The notes under the pieces: model-generated
The model's database searches: none
The model's input: only the letters and a program-made list of their open reading frames with translations
What the model was told of the DNA's origin: nothing
Position numbers and translations under genes: made by a program
From: Lottia gigantea
Lineage: Eukaryota; Mollusca; Gastropoda; Lottiidae
Length of the DNA: 64,000 nucleotides
Direction: 5' to 3'
Assembly (NCBI RefSeq): GCF_000327385.1
Contig: NW_008709463.1
Location: forward strand, 1,150,449 to 1,214,448
Shown here: piece by piece, positions 38,643 through 48,656 of the stretch
Layout: each line of letters opens with the position of its first letter
Numbering within the stretch: position 1 is the stretch's first letter

Positions 38643-40574
38643 ACTAACGAGATTACGAAGAGCTGTATCGAAGTTAAGCAATTCTTCCCCAGTCAATCCG
38701 TACTCACTCACAAGAAAATTATCATAGATGTCTCGGTTTTGAACTTTCATACACTGCAGTTCCCATAACCTCTTGCCATCCATTCCTTTCATCTTCTCTG
38801 TTAGTTTACTTAAATCGTTTTTAATAAACCATCGTTTCACTTTCTCAGTGTCCATCTTCTCCACGTGGTTGGGGATTGGGTTAGAAATGACCTGTTGGAA
38901 GGAGGCAGATTCCGGTTGAGCAAGAGCGGACTCCACCTGGTCACAACCTTCTTTCGTTTCATCAAAGATGGCAGCATCGGGATCTTTTTCAAAATCATCT
39001 TTGGTGTCTTTAACATAATCTAAAGCATTCTTTAGCGTACCCAAGGAAAATGATGGATTTTTTAATTCTTGCAAAAACTGTTGAAGGCTTGATTCGAAAT
39101 CGGCTCTGTTACTGAAATCTATATATCGTCTTTCATTTGGAATAAAGAATTCAAGCCATCCTTCGGGTTTATATTTATACTGCATACAAAGTGGAATGAA
39201 AGTTTTTTTGTGCTCAATTGCTTTATAGGCAACGCCTTTACACCACGGATCTTGACGAAATGGTTCTGAAAGACATACCACAACGACTGATGACTCCGCA
39301 ACAGCTTCAGAGATGGCACCTAGCAGGTCGCAATGTCCTAATTTGTAGTCAATCCAAATTTCTATGCCAGCTGCCGTGATCCTCTCGACAATTTTCTTCA
39401 CCATTCCCGTATCCTCTTTGTTGTAGTTGATCAAAATATGGCGTGTTTTGGAAATTAGTCTCGATGGAGGTGCCGATTCGGGATTCAAGTTTGCTAAAAG
39501 ACCTTGCAAATTGTGTTTAATCTCAGGATCCTTTTCTAACTTTTCTATAGTTGTCAAACAAGGATATAAGTTTTTATGCTGTCGAATTGCCTCTCGTCCA
39601 TTTGGGTTGAAACTTATATTGTACAAACATATTGTGGTACGTAATCTTTCCTCTCTGTCTGGAGCTTTCAACATTTTAAAGAAGGTGTCTAGAATATTAG
39701 TTTTAAGAATAGCTACGATATCACCGTCAATTGTAAGTTTGTTGAGATACAAAACTAAATCCGAGGACATATACCGTTCCTTGATACGATTAATGTCATC
39801 TCTACCAACAGCCAAAGACATTAAACGAACAATGTATTGAAAGGTGTCCAGCCCAGCGGTCAGTTCCTTGGCTTGTTTTTCTGTAGCAATCAAAGCCATG
39901 GTAGTATACGTGATCAACTTGATATCCTTTTTGTCAATATCTGAATACCGTTTCACCAGGTTGAAGACGTCCATGTCTTGAAAACGTGGGACGGTATGTT
40001 TATAAGTTGCTATATTCCTCAGTACACTGATGGTCGACATAATTATATGTTCTTTGTCTTTGTTTTTCATCATTTCAGTGGGTGTGTTATGAGGTTGAGA
40101 CAAAAAGTCACATACTTCCTCTATGAGACCATTGTCTTCTCCAGTATCAGTAAGATCTCTCGACAGATTCTCGCTGTAGCTTGTATAAGCCCATAAAACA
40201 TGCACTACCAGTCTGAAAGGCTTAAAGATTCCTGATTTGCGTGTGTCTTTGTCCTTCAAGGCAGCAAACATGCGGATGGCGTACGATGCATATCCGCACC
40301 TCCACAGCTCCTCGGCGACATCTTTTCTATATTTAGCTTTGTTGAAATATAAGTCCAAAATGGCAGTTAATTGTTTACAGATCTTTGTAGGCTGGTCACA
40401 AAAATTTTTTAATTGACTTACCGAAGTGGCCACTTTATTCAGAACTTTTTTACATTCTTCGCTTTGTTCTATTTGTGTCTCTTCGAAAAATGCTGAATCG
40501 TAGGACACTACGCTTACAGTGTCCTCGTCAACAGACGAACTGCTAAGACTAAACTTTTCACGTCTGCTTTCCAT
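38634..40574 (-). CDS. ARM-TIR-SAM protein A, single exon
   Basis: Cytoplasmic TIR-domain protein of 646 residues with no introns. Order: acidic and Ser-rich start (1-40), helical armadillo-like repeats (about 45-365), TIR (about 373-505: HILINYN strand, IEIWIDYK, VVVVCLSE, FIPLCMQ), linker, and a C-terminal SAM-like domain (about 573-646: VKRWF, MDGKRLWEL). SARM1 has ARM, two SAMs, then TIR, so this is a different arrangement and not SARM1. Where NAD-cleaving TIRs have a catalytic glutamate two residues after the Cys-Arg/Lys pair, this protein has Val448 (CKGVAYK), suggesting a scaffold rather than an enzyme. The ATG is the only one near the frame start. A divergent paralogue lies head-to-head 1.2 kb away. 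The role is probably innate-immune or stress signalling; partner unknown. Confidence 0.92.
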   Translation of the reverse strand: MESRREKFSLSSSSVDEDTVSVVSYDSAFFEETQIEQSEECKKVLNKVATSVSQLKNFCDQPTKICKQLTAILDLYFNKAKYRKDVAEELWRCGYASYAIRMFAALKDKDTRKSGIFKPFRLVVHVLWAYTSYSENLSRDLTDTGEDNGLIEEVCDFLSQPHNTPTEMMKNKDKEHIIMSTISVLRNIATYKHTVPRFQDMDVFNLVKRYSDIDKKDIKLITYTTMALIATEKQAKELTAGLDTFQYIVRLMSLAVGRDDINRIKERYMSSDLVLYLNKLTIDGDIVAILKTNILDTFFKMLKAPDREERLRTTICLYNISFNPNGREAIRQHKNLYPCLTTIEKLEKDPEIKHNLQGLLANLNPESAPPSRLISKTRHILINYNKEDTGMVKKIVERITAAGIEIWIDYKLGHCDLLGAISEAVAESSVVVVCLSEPFRQDPWCKGVAYKAIEHKKTFIPLCMQYKYKPEGWLEFFIPNERRYIDFSNRADFESSLQQFLQELKNPSFSLGTLKNALDYVKDTKDDFEKDPDAAIFDETKEGCDQVESALAQPESASFQQVISNPIPNHVEKMDTEKVKRWFIKNDLSKLTEKMKGMDGKRLWELQCMKVQNRDIYDNFLVSEYGLTGEELLNFDTALRNLVSLS

Positions 40575-41813
40575 ATTAAAGTTTAAAAATTCGCTTTTAT
40601 CGTCAGTCTGTTTAAACCATTAACGTTTCACTCTGAAGTTGATGTATAATAGTATTGGTTAACAGAATTATTCTATCCAGGAGACGCAATTCCATGAATG
40701 AAACAGCATTGTATACAATTCTCTAGTGCAACATTTTGTCCACGTAATAAATGTCACCTTGCCCTATCAAAGTTAATGTTGAAGTGTGTACCCATACAAG
40801 TTGTCACACTCTAACCCAAATATATAACGGTTCAAACCTACATTAACCCTGTCAGCGAGCTCGGAGGTCCATAGCGTACATGTTATATATGTTCCCGATA
40901 AATTCAATTAAACATTTTACAATATGGCGGACAATTTCTTAGAATACGCTTAAAACGAAATTAGATATGTTTCTAGGAATAGCTAATCGAATCAATAGCT
41001 CTATAATAAACTAGAAGAACAAGTTGCGTAACGAGTTATGTGGGTCACGATTGGATTGTCCAATAGTCTAATCCTGTGTATCTTAGTCTCGTTTTGAAGT
41101 AATGTACTAGGCCTACTGTATGTGTATTATGTGGAAGGAGTCATGCTTCAATTTACACTGTACTACATGTATTTAGTATTAAAATGACCTTGAAATTGTG
41201 ATTTCATTTATTCATGTGTGCTATTTTGAGATAATGTATCGTATCGTTAATGACGGAAGCTGTATGTTGTGTATTTACTATTGACTACGAATTGACCCAT
41301 TTTAATTCTTCGTAGACTCTTTAGTACAAAGTATTAGTTTTCTGATGGTTATTTCTTTGAAAGAGTTATTGTTAATGAACAGATTTCGGATTAACATCTG
41401 ATTCGTTTGCCATGTGATATAATCAAACATTCCTTTGGTGTCTTTTAGAGTGATATGAACCACACCAAGGACTGGGTCTTTGTATTTTTGGAGTAATATA
41501 AACCACATAAAGGCGTACGACGACGCCAAGGACTATAGGACACCAAGGACTAAAGGAATATAGACAATGGAAATAAGCAAGCAAGGAACGATATTTTGGT
41601 GTACATCGTATTGGTATTATTTCATAAAATGATGAACCTAAACTTGATAGTGGATATAGAGAAGCAGAAAAAGATGTAGAGCTCAAAACAAGTCTTATGT
41701 TAAAGTAGTGTTTTACATAATTAAGCAATGTAGGTTCTCTAGACGACAAACGTTGGCTGTCGCGGATATCAGTGTCCATAGTGTTTAGGCAGTGTGAACA
41801 ACATCATCAGCGA
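40575..41813. promoter_or_regulatory. Shared intergenic region between two divergent TIR genes
   Basis: This 1.24-kb segment separates the start codons of two divergently transcribed ARM-TIR-SAM genes and must hold both promoters and 5' UTRs. No TATA box in convincing position was found. An ATATGGCGGACAAT near 40923 resembles a YY1-type site. CACCAAGGACT-type short direct repeats cluster at 41463-41553. Small open frames here have no support. Confidence 0.5.
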
Positions 41814-43892
41814 ATGGAATCTGATACCAAAGCTCTGTTTGAAGCGAAAGGTGATGATGACACCATTTCTCTATCAGCTGTGTCTGTAGATCTTCAGACC
41901 AGTCAAAATCTATCGTTCAACGTAAATAAGGACATCACCAAACTGCTCCAAGAATTGAAACGTTATGAAAAAACCCCTAACAAAGGCTGTTCGTGTATTG
42001 GACGATTGTGGAACATCTGCTTGACTTCTAATAACAGCATTCATGAGATAATAAACCTTGTGGATGGACACAACTTTCCCCAATGTTTAGTCATTATGCT
42101 AGAGGTTTTGAAATCAGACGGGTACTTTTCCAAAAAATGGTCTGGCGACTTATGGAACACGTCGAGTAAGTTGTTAGCTTGCGTCTGTCTTTTCACAAAA
42201 TACAGCGACCGTTTCTGTCAAAGTGTAGTGGATTCTGGAATTCTGTGTCTTTTAGTTGATAATTTCGAACAGTTTCACGACAAAAATCTGCTTAGAGACA
42301 ATGAGTCAAAGCCATTTGCCGTCATTAAAGCCACTTTGTGCTTGGTGAAAAACTTGGCTAGGAATTTGACTGAACGAAAGTCGACTCTCAGGAAGTGTTT
42401 TTGGGCGTATCTACAGCGCATGAGGATGATAGATGATCTGGGCGTGTTCGCAACTATGGGTGAAGTTTTTCTTTGTGGAAGAGAAGAACTTAAAAGAAAA
42501 ACCGAAAGTAAAGAAACTATTCTGAGCCTAATTCATTGGATTAACCAGTCCTATTCTGTATTAAATGATCCGACATCATGGAATGGTATGTTCAGCTTAC
42601 AAGATGCGATCTGTTCGTTACGATTTCTCGCCAGCTTCGGCAATGCAAACCATTTCTGTGAAAAGGTAGTGTTGGATGCGTTTCGTCGAATCATAGCTGA
42701 TGGGGTCGCAATTCAAGATATAATCCAAACTGTTTTGACTATATGGACACTTTGTTTTGATGCTGACTTTTATAAATCCATCAAAGGTAACAAAATAACG
42801 TCAACTCTAAAGCTGAAGGAGCAAAGTGAAACAGACACCGAGTTACTCCATTGCATAAAAGCGGTGCTGACAATAATCAAACATAGATATTTCCCGCGAT
42901 CAGTCTCTTTCGAGGGAAATGCTGTGGATTCGGAAACCTATGCCTTAATCGTGTATCATAATAGCGATTCAGATAGAGCGCACCTGCTACAAACAACATT
43001 GGAAAGTAAAGCCGTGACCACGCGTCTTACTGCACCTGATAAAGAAAATCCAAACTATTTTGATGAGATCATAATTTCTGTACATAAATGTCACTCTGTG
43101 GTCTTGTGTGTTTCCGAATTCACGGAGCTGGATTTCGATTCTCGGACAATTCTGTACATGGCGAGGAAAATTGGCAGGGATGTGATATCAGTATTTATTC
43201 AAACTGGAATCCAACTGAATGGTTGGGTTTTACGAGAACTTTCTGATCAACCTCGTTTTGTTTTTATTGAGAGTCCTTTTTATGTCAGTGATATGGCTAC
43301 ACTTTTGTTACAAAAATCTATTAACTTTTCCCGGAAAACTCACGGATTACGAAATACCCGAAGTTTGGAAAGTCTAGGGGGGCATTCTATGTCTTCCGTC
43401 ATGTCTGATGACTCCTGCGGTTCTACGACGTTGTCTGGGAGTGCATTTACTTCCTTAGAGGGAGTCGGGAGGCAGAATTCTTCGGGCCAAGCATCCGGTG
43501 CGTCTCTCTCGCGCCTGTCACTCTCCTCGCACACGGGGGCAGGAACTGCTTCGATTTCGTCCCCGACATCACCAAGCACTGCTTCAAGCACTTTGTCTGA
43601 TGGAAGCTTTAATGACTCTGTACCTGAGAAATTCCGCGACATGACGAAAAAAGATGTATCGGACTGGTTGAGGAGTTTCGATATCGGGATTAATATTCGT
43701 GACTTTAGAAGCGTGGATGGACGGAAATTGTGGGAATTGTTTACAGCCTGTCAGAGCAGCAACTCTGCAGATCAGGACTCTTATAATAAACGAATAGCGC
43801 ATTTTAAACTGTCTGAAGACCAGAAATTGCGATTTACTGCCGCGCTGTTAAAATTGCAAACTACATCCACTGGCAATGGAACTGGTCGTTGA
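41814..43892 (+). CDS. ARM-TIR-SAM protein B, single exon
   Basis: Paralogue of protein A: 692 residues, intronless, same domain order. The frame is open upstream from a GTG, but the first ATG is at 41814; that start gives MESDTKAL...DDDTISLSAVS, resembling protein A (MESRREK...DEDTVSVVS). Armadillo-like helices fill about 20-365. The TIR is about 373-505 (YALIVYHN, VVLCVSE, DVISVFIQ). A linker very rich in Ser, Thr and Gly covers about 508-602. The SAM-like domain is about 604-683 (DVSDWLRSFDI, VDGRKLWELF). The position of the NADase glutamate holds Ile446 (SRTILYM), so catalysis is unlikely. The TIR is more diverged than that of A. Probably a cytoplasmic signalling adaptor; function inferred only from domains. 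Confidence 0.92.
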   Translation: MESDTKALFEAKGDDDTISLSAVSVDLQTSQNLSFNVNKDITKLLQELKRYEKTPNKGCSCIGRLWNICLTSNNSIHEIINLVDGHNFPQCLVIMLEVLKSDGYFSKKWSGDLWNTSSKLLACVCLFTKYSDRFCQSVVDSGILCLLVDNFEQFHDKNLLRDNESKPFAVIKATLCLVKNLARNLTERKSTLRKCFWAYLQRMRMIDDLGVFATMGEVFLCGREELKRKTESKETILSLIHWINQSYSVLNDPTSWNGMFSLQDAICSLRFLASFGNANHFCEKVVLDAFRRIIADGVAIQDIIQTVLTIWTLCFDADFYKSIKGNKITSTLKLKEQSETDTELLHCIKAVLTIIKHRYFPRSVSFEGNAVDSETYALIVYHNSDSDRAHLLQTTLESKAVTTRLTAPDKENPNYFDEIIISVHKCHSVVLCVSEFTELDFDSRTILYMARKIGRDVISVFIQTGIQLNGWVLRELSDQPRFVFIESPFYVSDMATLLLQKSINFSRKTHGLRNTRSLESLGGHSMSSVMSDDSCGSTTLSGSAFTSLEGVGRQNSSGQASGASLSRLSLSSHTGAGTASISSPTSPSTASSTLSDGSFNDSVPEKFRDMTKKDVSDWLRSFDIGINIRDFRSVDGRKLWELFTACQSSNSADQDSYNKRIAHFKLSEDQKLRFTAALLKLQTTSTGNGTGR

Positions 43893-44272
43893 ATTAATGA
43901 ATCGCTAAATCCCAGGGCCCTGTTCTACAAAAATTCCATTACCATTCGATGTTTTCAGGAACAGGGCGGGGGTCGTATTTATTGATATGCTCTGCTACAT
44001 CCAACCGGTGTTATGGCAATTATGATTGTGTTCTTTGCTGTGGGAGACACTGCGAAATTTTTTGAGCAAGTGGAAACCAGCTCTAGGAATCAATTTCGTC
44101 CATTATGTACGTAGACCCGCTGCTGATCATTACTGACTGACAAATATCAATGTTTTAATACAAGTTATCTCCCTTGAAATGCAAAATTGACCAGAAAACA
44201 CGAGCTTCCTTGTGTAAATGATCTGAAATGGAGTTTTACGTGCTACTTTTCTGCACCACGTGAGCTAATGAA

Positions 44273-44545
44273 GGCGGGCAATGCCATGCAGGGTGCAATG
44301 AGGGAAATTTTGCCAGGACAGTGGCATTAGCCTGCTCTTTTTTAATTTAACTGTCAAGGCTGTACAGACCGTAGCACACGGGGCATCGGTTTAATATCCC
44401 ACCTGAACGACTAGACGCTTTTTCCATATCAGCCCCTCTTACCTGCATCACTGACAGGGGGAAACTGTGTTAAAAAAATCCGAAAATATTACCTCGAGTT
44501 ATGTCGGGATTAAACCCCGACCTTCGATTAGCGAGTAAACGTGTG
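44273..44545 (-). mobile_element. SINE, nearly full length, minus orientation
   Basis: Reading the minus strand, a decayed tRNA-like head (inverse of GTCGGGATTAAACCCCGACC near 44504-44523) is followed by the conserved body (inverse of CATCACTGACAGGGGGAAAC, GTAGCACACGGGGCATCGGT) and tail (inverse of GGGTGCAATGAGGGAAATTT). It matches the 56.6-kb copy throughout. Confidence 0.75.
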
Positions 44546-45623
44546 TTGTGTTGTATTTTATGTTTAAAACCTGCATGATTCTTGTAAACTTTCCAGCAAT
44601 GCACATCGAGTTTTTCAATCCAATAATTCAGTAATATTGATCTTTGTCTGAAATTGTAATTTCGAAATGATTATTCAGTTATAAACCATTTGATCACGTG
44701 GTTATTTCTTGCAATTCGAATAAATATTTCAGTTTTAAGGATGATTTTTCAGTTTAATGATTAATTGATTAAAAATTATTATTTCAGTTAAAAGATTATT
44801 TCTCGTACAGGGGATAATTTCAGTTTACAAAAATTCTTGCAGTTGAAAATATAGAATTCCTAAGTATATCTATGGATACCAATAAATGGCTAAAGCCATA
44901 ATAACGTTTTCACGTCTGCAATGTTAATGAGGGATTAAAAATGTAATTGAAATTAATTATAATACCAATCAGACAAATAATTAACAGAGATCAAAGAAAG
45001 CCGCCGACAGGTAAAATAAAGTTTGTGATTTAAAACATAACAACTTGTATTGTTTTGAAATCCATTAATGACACCTTTACTTTACGAAACCATTTTTTTT
45101 ATTGTTTATCTATTTGATTGTTTTTAGAGACGAGTAAATAAACACATTTTAAAATGGCTGCATTCTACATTTCCTAGGTAAACTGTTAAAAAGATCAAAA
45201 GATCAAACTAATGTTTTCAAAGGTCAATATTGACAATGATTCTGGGATCTTCTTCTTGTTGTGAACATGGAATTGAGATTTAGATATACAAGAAATTTTC
45301 TTATTGAAAACTATAGCTCTCTTTTAATACTTATATTAGAAATATCCCTGCCGATTTGTCCTTATCTTTTTAGAGCAATAGATAATCTTTTTGATTATGA
45401 TAATTAAATCTCAGTACGGGCACTATGACAAATATATACTTTATATAGCAATGGCACCAATTCTGAAATATTTCTGACAAAAAATATTTCAATCTGACTT
45501 AAAAATCGATTCATTTAGTTATAACAACCAACAGCAATGATAGAATATTTAAAAGCTAAGAAGGAGATATTCAATAATGTATAAATCTCTTCTTTAAATG
45601 ACATTTACAAGTAGACTTAATAT

Positions 45624-45801
45624 TAGAAAATAGACACTGTTATAGATATACTATTCCTGTCTTTAATTTAGCAACGTTTCAATTCACGTACCGGAATCTT
45701 TATTATTATTATGTATGCATGATACAGCTTCCTCTATGTGAATTGAAACGTTGCTAAAATAAAGAAAAGAGTTGTTTATCCATAATAGTGTTTATTTTCT
45801 A
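45624..45801. mobile_element. Foldback element with near-perfect inner arms
   Basis: Arms at 45624-45687 and 45738-45801 are inverted copies. The innermost 27 bp (TTTAGCAACGTTTCAATTCA and flank) differ at one base, around a 50-bp loop. The outer halves are more diverged (TAGAAAATAGACACTGTTAT against its inverse). No coding content. Likely a MITE of a family different from A. Confidence 0.75.
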
Positions 45802-46287
45802 AAAGTATAAATCTCTTCCTGATTTTTCTTTTTGAAAATTCGATTTCTGGGCCAATGAACTGTGTCAGAATATCTAAAAATAACTTTGGTATAGAATTAT
45901 AAAAATTGGGATCCTTTCCCTTCTGGTTATTATACGTTTATACTATGATAGACTTTTATAAGTTATGGCTACTATAAAGTCAACAAACCTTCCCATGGGG
46001 ATGGCTGTCAACAAGTCCCTATTTAGTCTAATGTATCTATCTATTTCGGGTCTATAATAAGGTGCTGATGACAACTGTGTCATTTTGTTGACTTTTTACA
46101 TTGTTTCAATCCTTGACATGTCTCACCTTAGTCTTACAAATTTGATTGGGAATAACCTATTATCGTTATATAGAAACGTTGCACAGATATAACAATCAGA
46201 ACAATATCTTAAAGATGGTCATGGTGTCACACAAGGTTGCCATTTTTGTCCTTTACCTTTCATTAATAGCATTAATAAACTTTTGAG

Positions 46288-46434
46288 CTTTTCGTGGCCA
46301 TTCGCGTTAGCTGCTTGTCCCGATCCCGGAATTAGGTAGTTATAACCAGTTGGATTTTCCAATCAGTGGTTAACGTTCTGTGAGAGGGGGGGGGGCCCAT
46401 CTTCACTTTCCGTGGGCATTCGAGTTAGCTGCTT
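46288..46434. repeat. Short tandem duplication, about 117 bp apart
   Basis: TTTTCGTGGCCATTCGCGTT followed by AGCTGCTTG (46288-46317) recurs as CTTTCCGTGGGCATTCGAGT and AGCTGCTTG (46405-46434). The intervening sequence has a ten-G run. Confidence 0.6.
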
Positions 46435-46783
46435 GCTCGATTTCCTGTGTAAGGTCACGACACGGAAAAAGCATCTACTCGTTCGAATTCGCATAAAACC
46501 CTTATTCTGACAATTTATCCCTGACATCAACTTCATTTCGTAGGCTATCAATAGTCGAGCTTGACACGTCTTATTCAGGTTTCCAAAATCCAAATATAAG
46601 ACCATAATATGTACATAGAACATCTAAGTGTGATTTTCCCACAACTTAAATGATCTTGACATTAATTTGTTTTCATTTTTCATCATAAAATTCATGTCCT
46701 TTTACAGAAATCCTTTCTGTGAATGTCAATCGAATCCCATATTGTACCAAAACAATAAAACGATATACATAAATTTCACACAA

Positions 46784-47000
46784 GATGTACTGCTTGGCAC
46801 TAATTTGGTTCCCTACTCGAACCGCTGTTTGTTTACATTTAAACAATATAGTTCATGTCATATTACTGTACCCCTTTTCAAAACCAAATAAGATGTACAG
46901 GGTTTATACACAATATATGTACTGCTTGGCACTATTATGGGTTCCCTACTTCAAATTCTATTTGTTTACATTTTGTTTTTTTTTTGTAGCCCATGTCATA
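46784..47000. repeat. Local tandem duplication, about 131 bp apart
   Basis: GATGTACTGCTTGGCACTAA then GGTTCCCTACT, TTTGTTTACATTT and CATGTCATATT occur in the same order beginning near 46784 and 46917. Open frames here derive from the duplication. Confidence 0.65.
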
Positions 47001-48656
47001 TTTAATCCCATTCTTCTAGGCAAAGCAAACCTTTGTTTGTAAACAAAATAAATACGATAATATTTGCATGATATTTGTGTAACTAAAGACAACAAATTCA
47101 ACCCAAAATGACGCAATGTTTGTAAATTATACAAATAGCTACAATCGCGATGGACATTGAATTTAAGTCGGACCTCCCTTGAGTGGCCACTTGAAGGAGT
47201 GAAGATAAAGAGTTTATAGAAGATTCGCGGGTTATCCCCCGTGGTTATGTCTCAATGGCCACTTATAGTCGACATTTAATAACAAGAATTATCATTGTTC
47301 TGTAATATTCTAAACTTTTAACGACGGATTAAAACGTAACTTATGGTTTGTTCGGATGTTCCCATGGGTCTCCTCATGTCCTGATGACTAATCTCCCCTC
47401 CCCTACGGACTATATTCCTGATTAGAAAGCATATAACAGATTAGGACTTGCAGAAATTGCAATGGAAATGTATTTAAAGATAAAGCTATATAGAAAGCAA
47501 AACCGATATTTTTGGGTTGTCTGCAATCTCGAGTCAGTGTATTAAACCTTGAAAACATTCATTGGAGACCATTTTAAAAATTTAAATAAATATGCTACCA
47601 GAAAATGCGTTATCTTTTATAACTATTTTAATGGAACAAATTAATATTTTACAGTTTTTTGGTAATTTTTCAGTTAGTTGATAGGTCTCTAATCCAAATA
47701 CAAAAGAAAATAGATTGCACTAATCCTCCGGTCCTTAAGTGGTAATCAACCTTTCATCTCGAGGGTGAAACCATATACAAACATATTACAGAATAAAACA
47801 ATACAAGGCTTCGCGGAGACGATCAAAAACAATGCTACCGTTCAAGATGGCTTCCCCTAGGCTAATACGTCACGCCCCCTAAGCCCCACCCACATATAGA
47901 TCATTAATATATGACTTTTCCTAATCGCACCCTCATCATAATCATTGCGACCCTTCCTCGTTCGATCATCCTCTGGCGTGACAATTTTGATATATATATA
48001 TTGGATTTGGATAATTTCTTCAATAAGGTAAGAGCTTTTAATATTTTCCGCACATTCGCGGATAATTATCGCGAGAACATAGCTTATAGGGCTGTAGTAC
48101 ATTATAATGAATGAACTTTCCAGATGATAAAGCGATCGAATGCTGAAAAATAACATGTTATAAACGTTAAATGATGCTTCGCAATGATGAAACTGCATCG
48201 TTCGCGCCAGAAGATCTTTCACGGTAGACCGCTACGGTATATAATCCTTCTGCCAGACTTTTTCGAATGATCTCCAAACCCGCCACTATTGTCACTGATA
48301 TCTCAATAATTATTTGACACAGTCGTCTCCAATATTTTCATCATAGCAATCAGATCAGTGTCAGACTTCGACACCATTTTGACAAATTGTGTTAACAGTT
48401 GATTAGTTTTTATTATCCAAACCAAACTGGAGTATAATTCGATAAAATTGACTAAGTCCATTACATTTATCAGTTGCTGGTAAGCGAGAACATCTGAGCT
48501 TGGTAATAGCATGGAAACGATAGAAAGAGAAAAAACAAATATCACACCGTATTGTCTATTCATATACACTGTGTCATTCGAAATGAGCTAGTAACCAGCT
48601 CACACTTATGTTTGGAAGATATTGTCTATATGTTCGTCTTTTTTCCAGATCTCAAG

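Larger units (their letters stand above)
43893..48656. other. Gene-free intergenic stretch
   Basis: No supported gene. Holds an inverted SINE (44.3 kb), recurring ATTTCAGTT motifs at 44.67-44.83 kb, a foldback element (45.6 kb), two local duplications (46.3 and 46.8 kb) and a run of ten G near 46386-46395. The end next to 48.6 kb probably contains the promoter or a 5' UTR exon of the next gene. Confidence 0.6.

Noticed and set aside
41772-41813. Upstream extension of ARM-TIR-SAM protein B
   Set aside because: The extended frame begins at GTG. The first ATG at 41814 gives an N-terminus resembling protein A.
38634-43892. Calling the TIR genes SARM1
   Set aside because: Domain order differs (TIR before SAM) and both lack the catalytic glutamate.
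48552-48656. N-terminal extension of the orphan gene
   Set aside because: It starts at TTG and crosses a good splice acceptor at 48640-48649, so it is probably intron.
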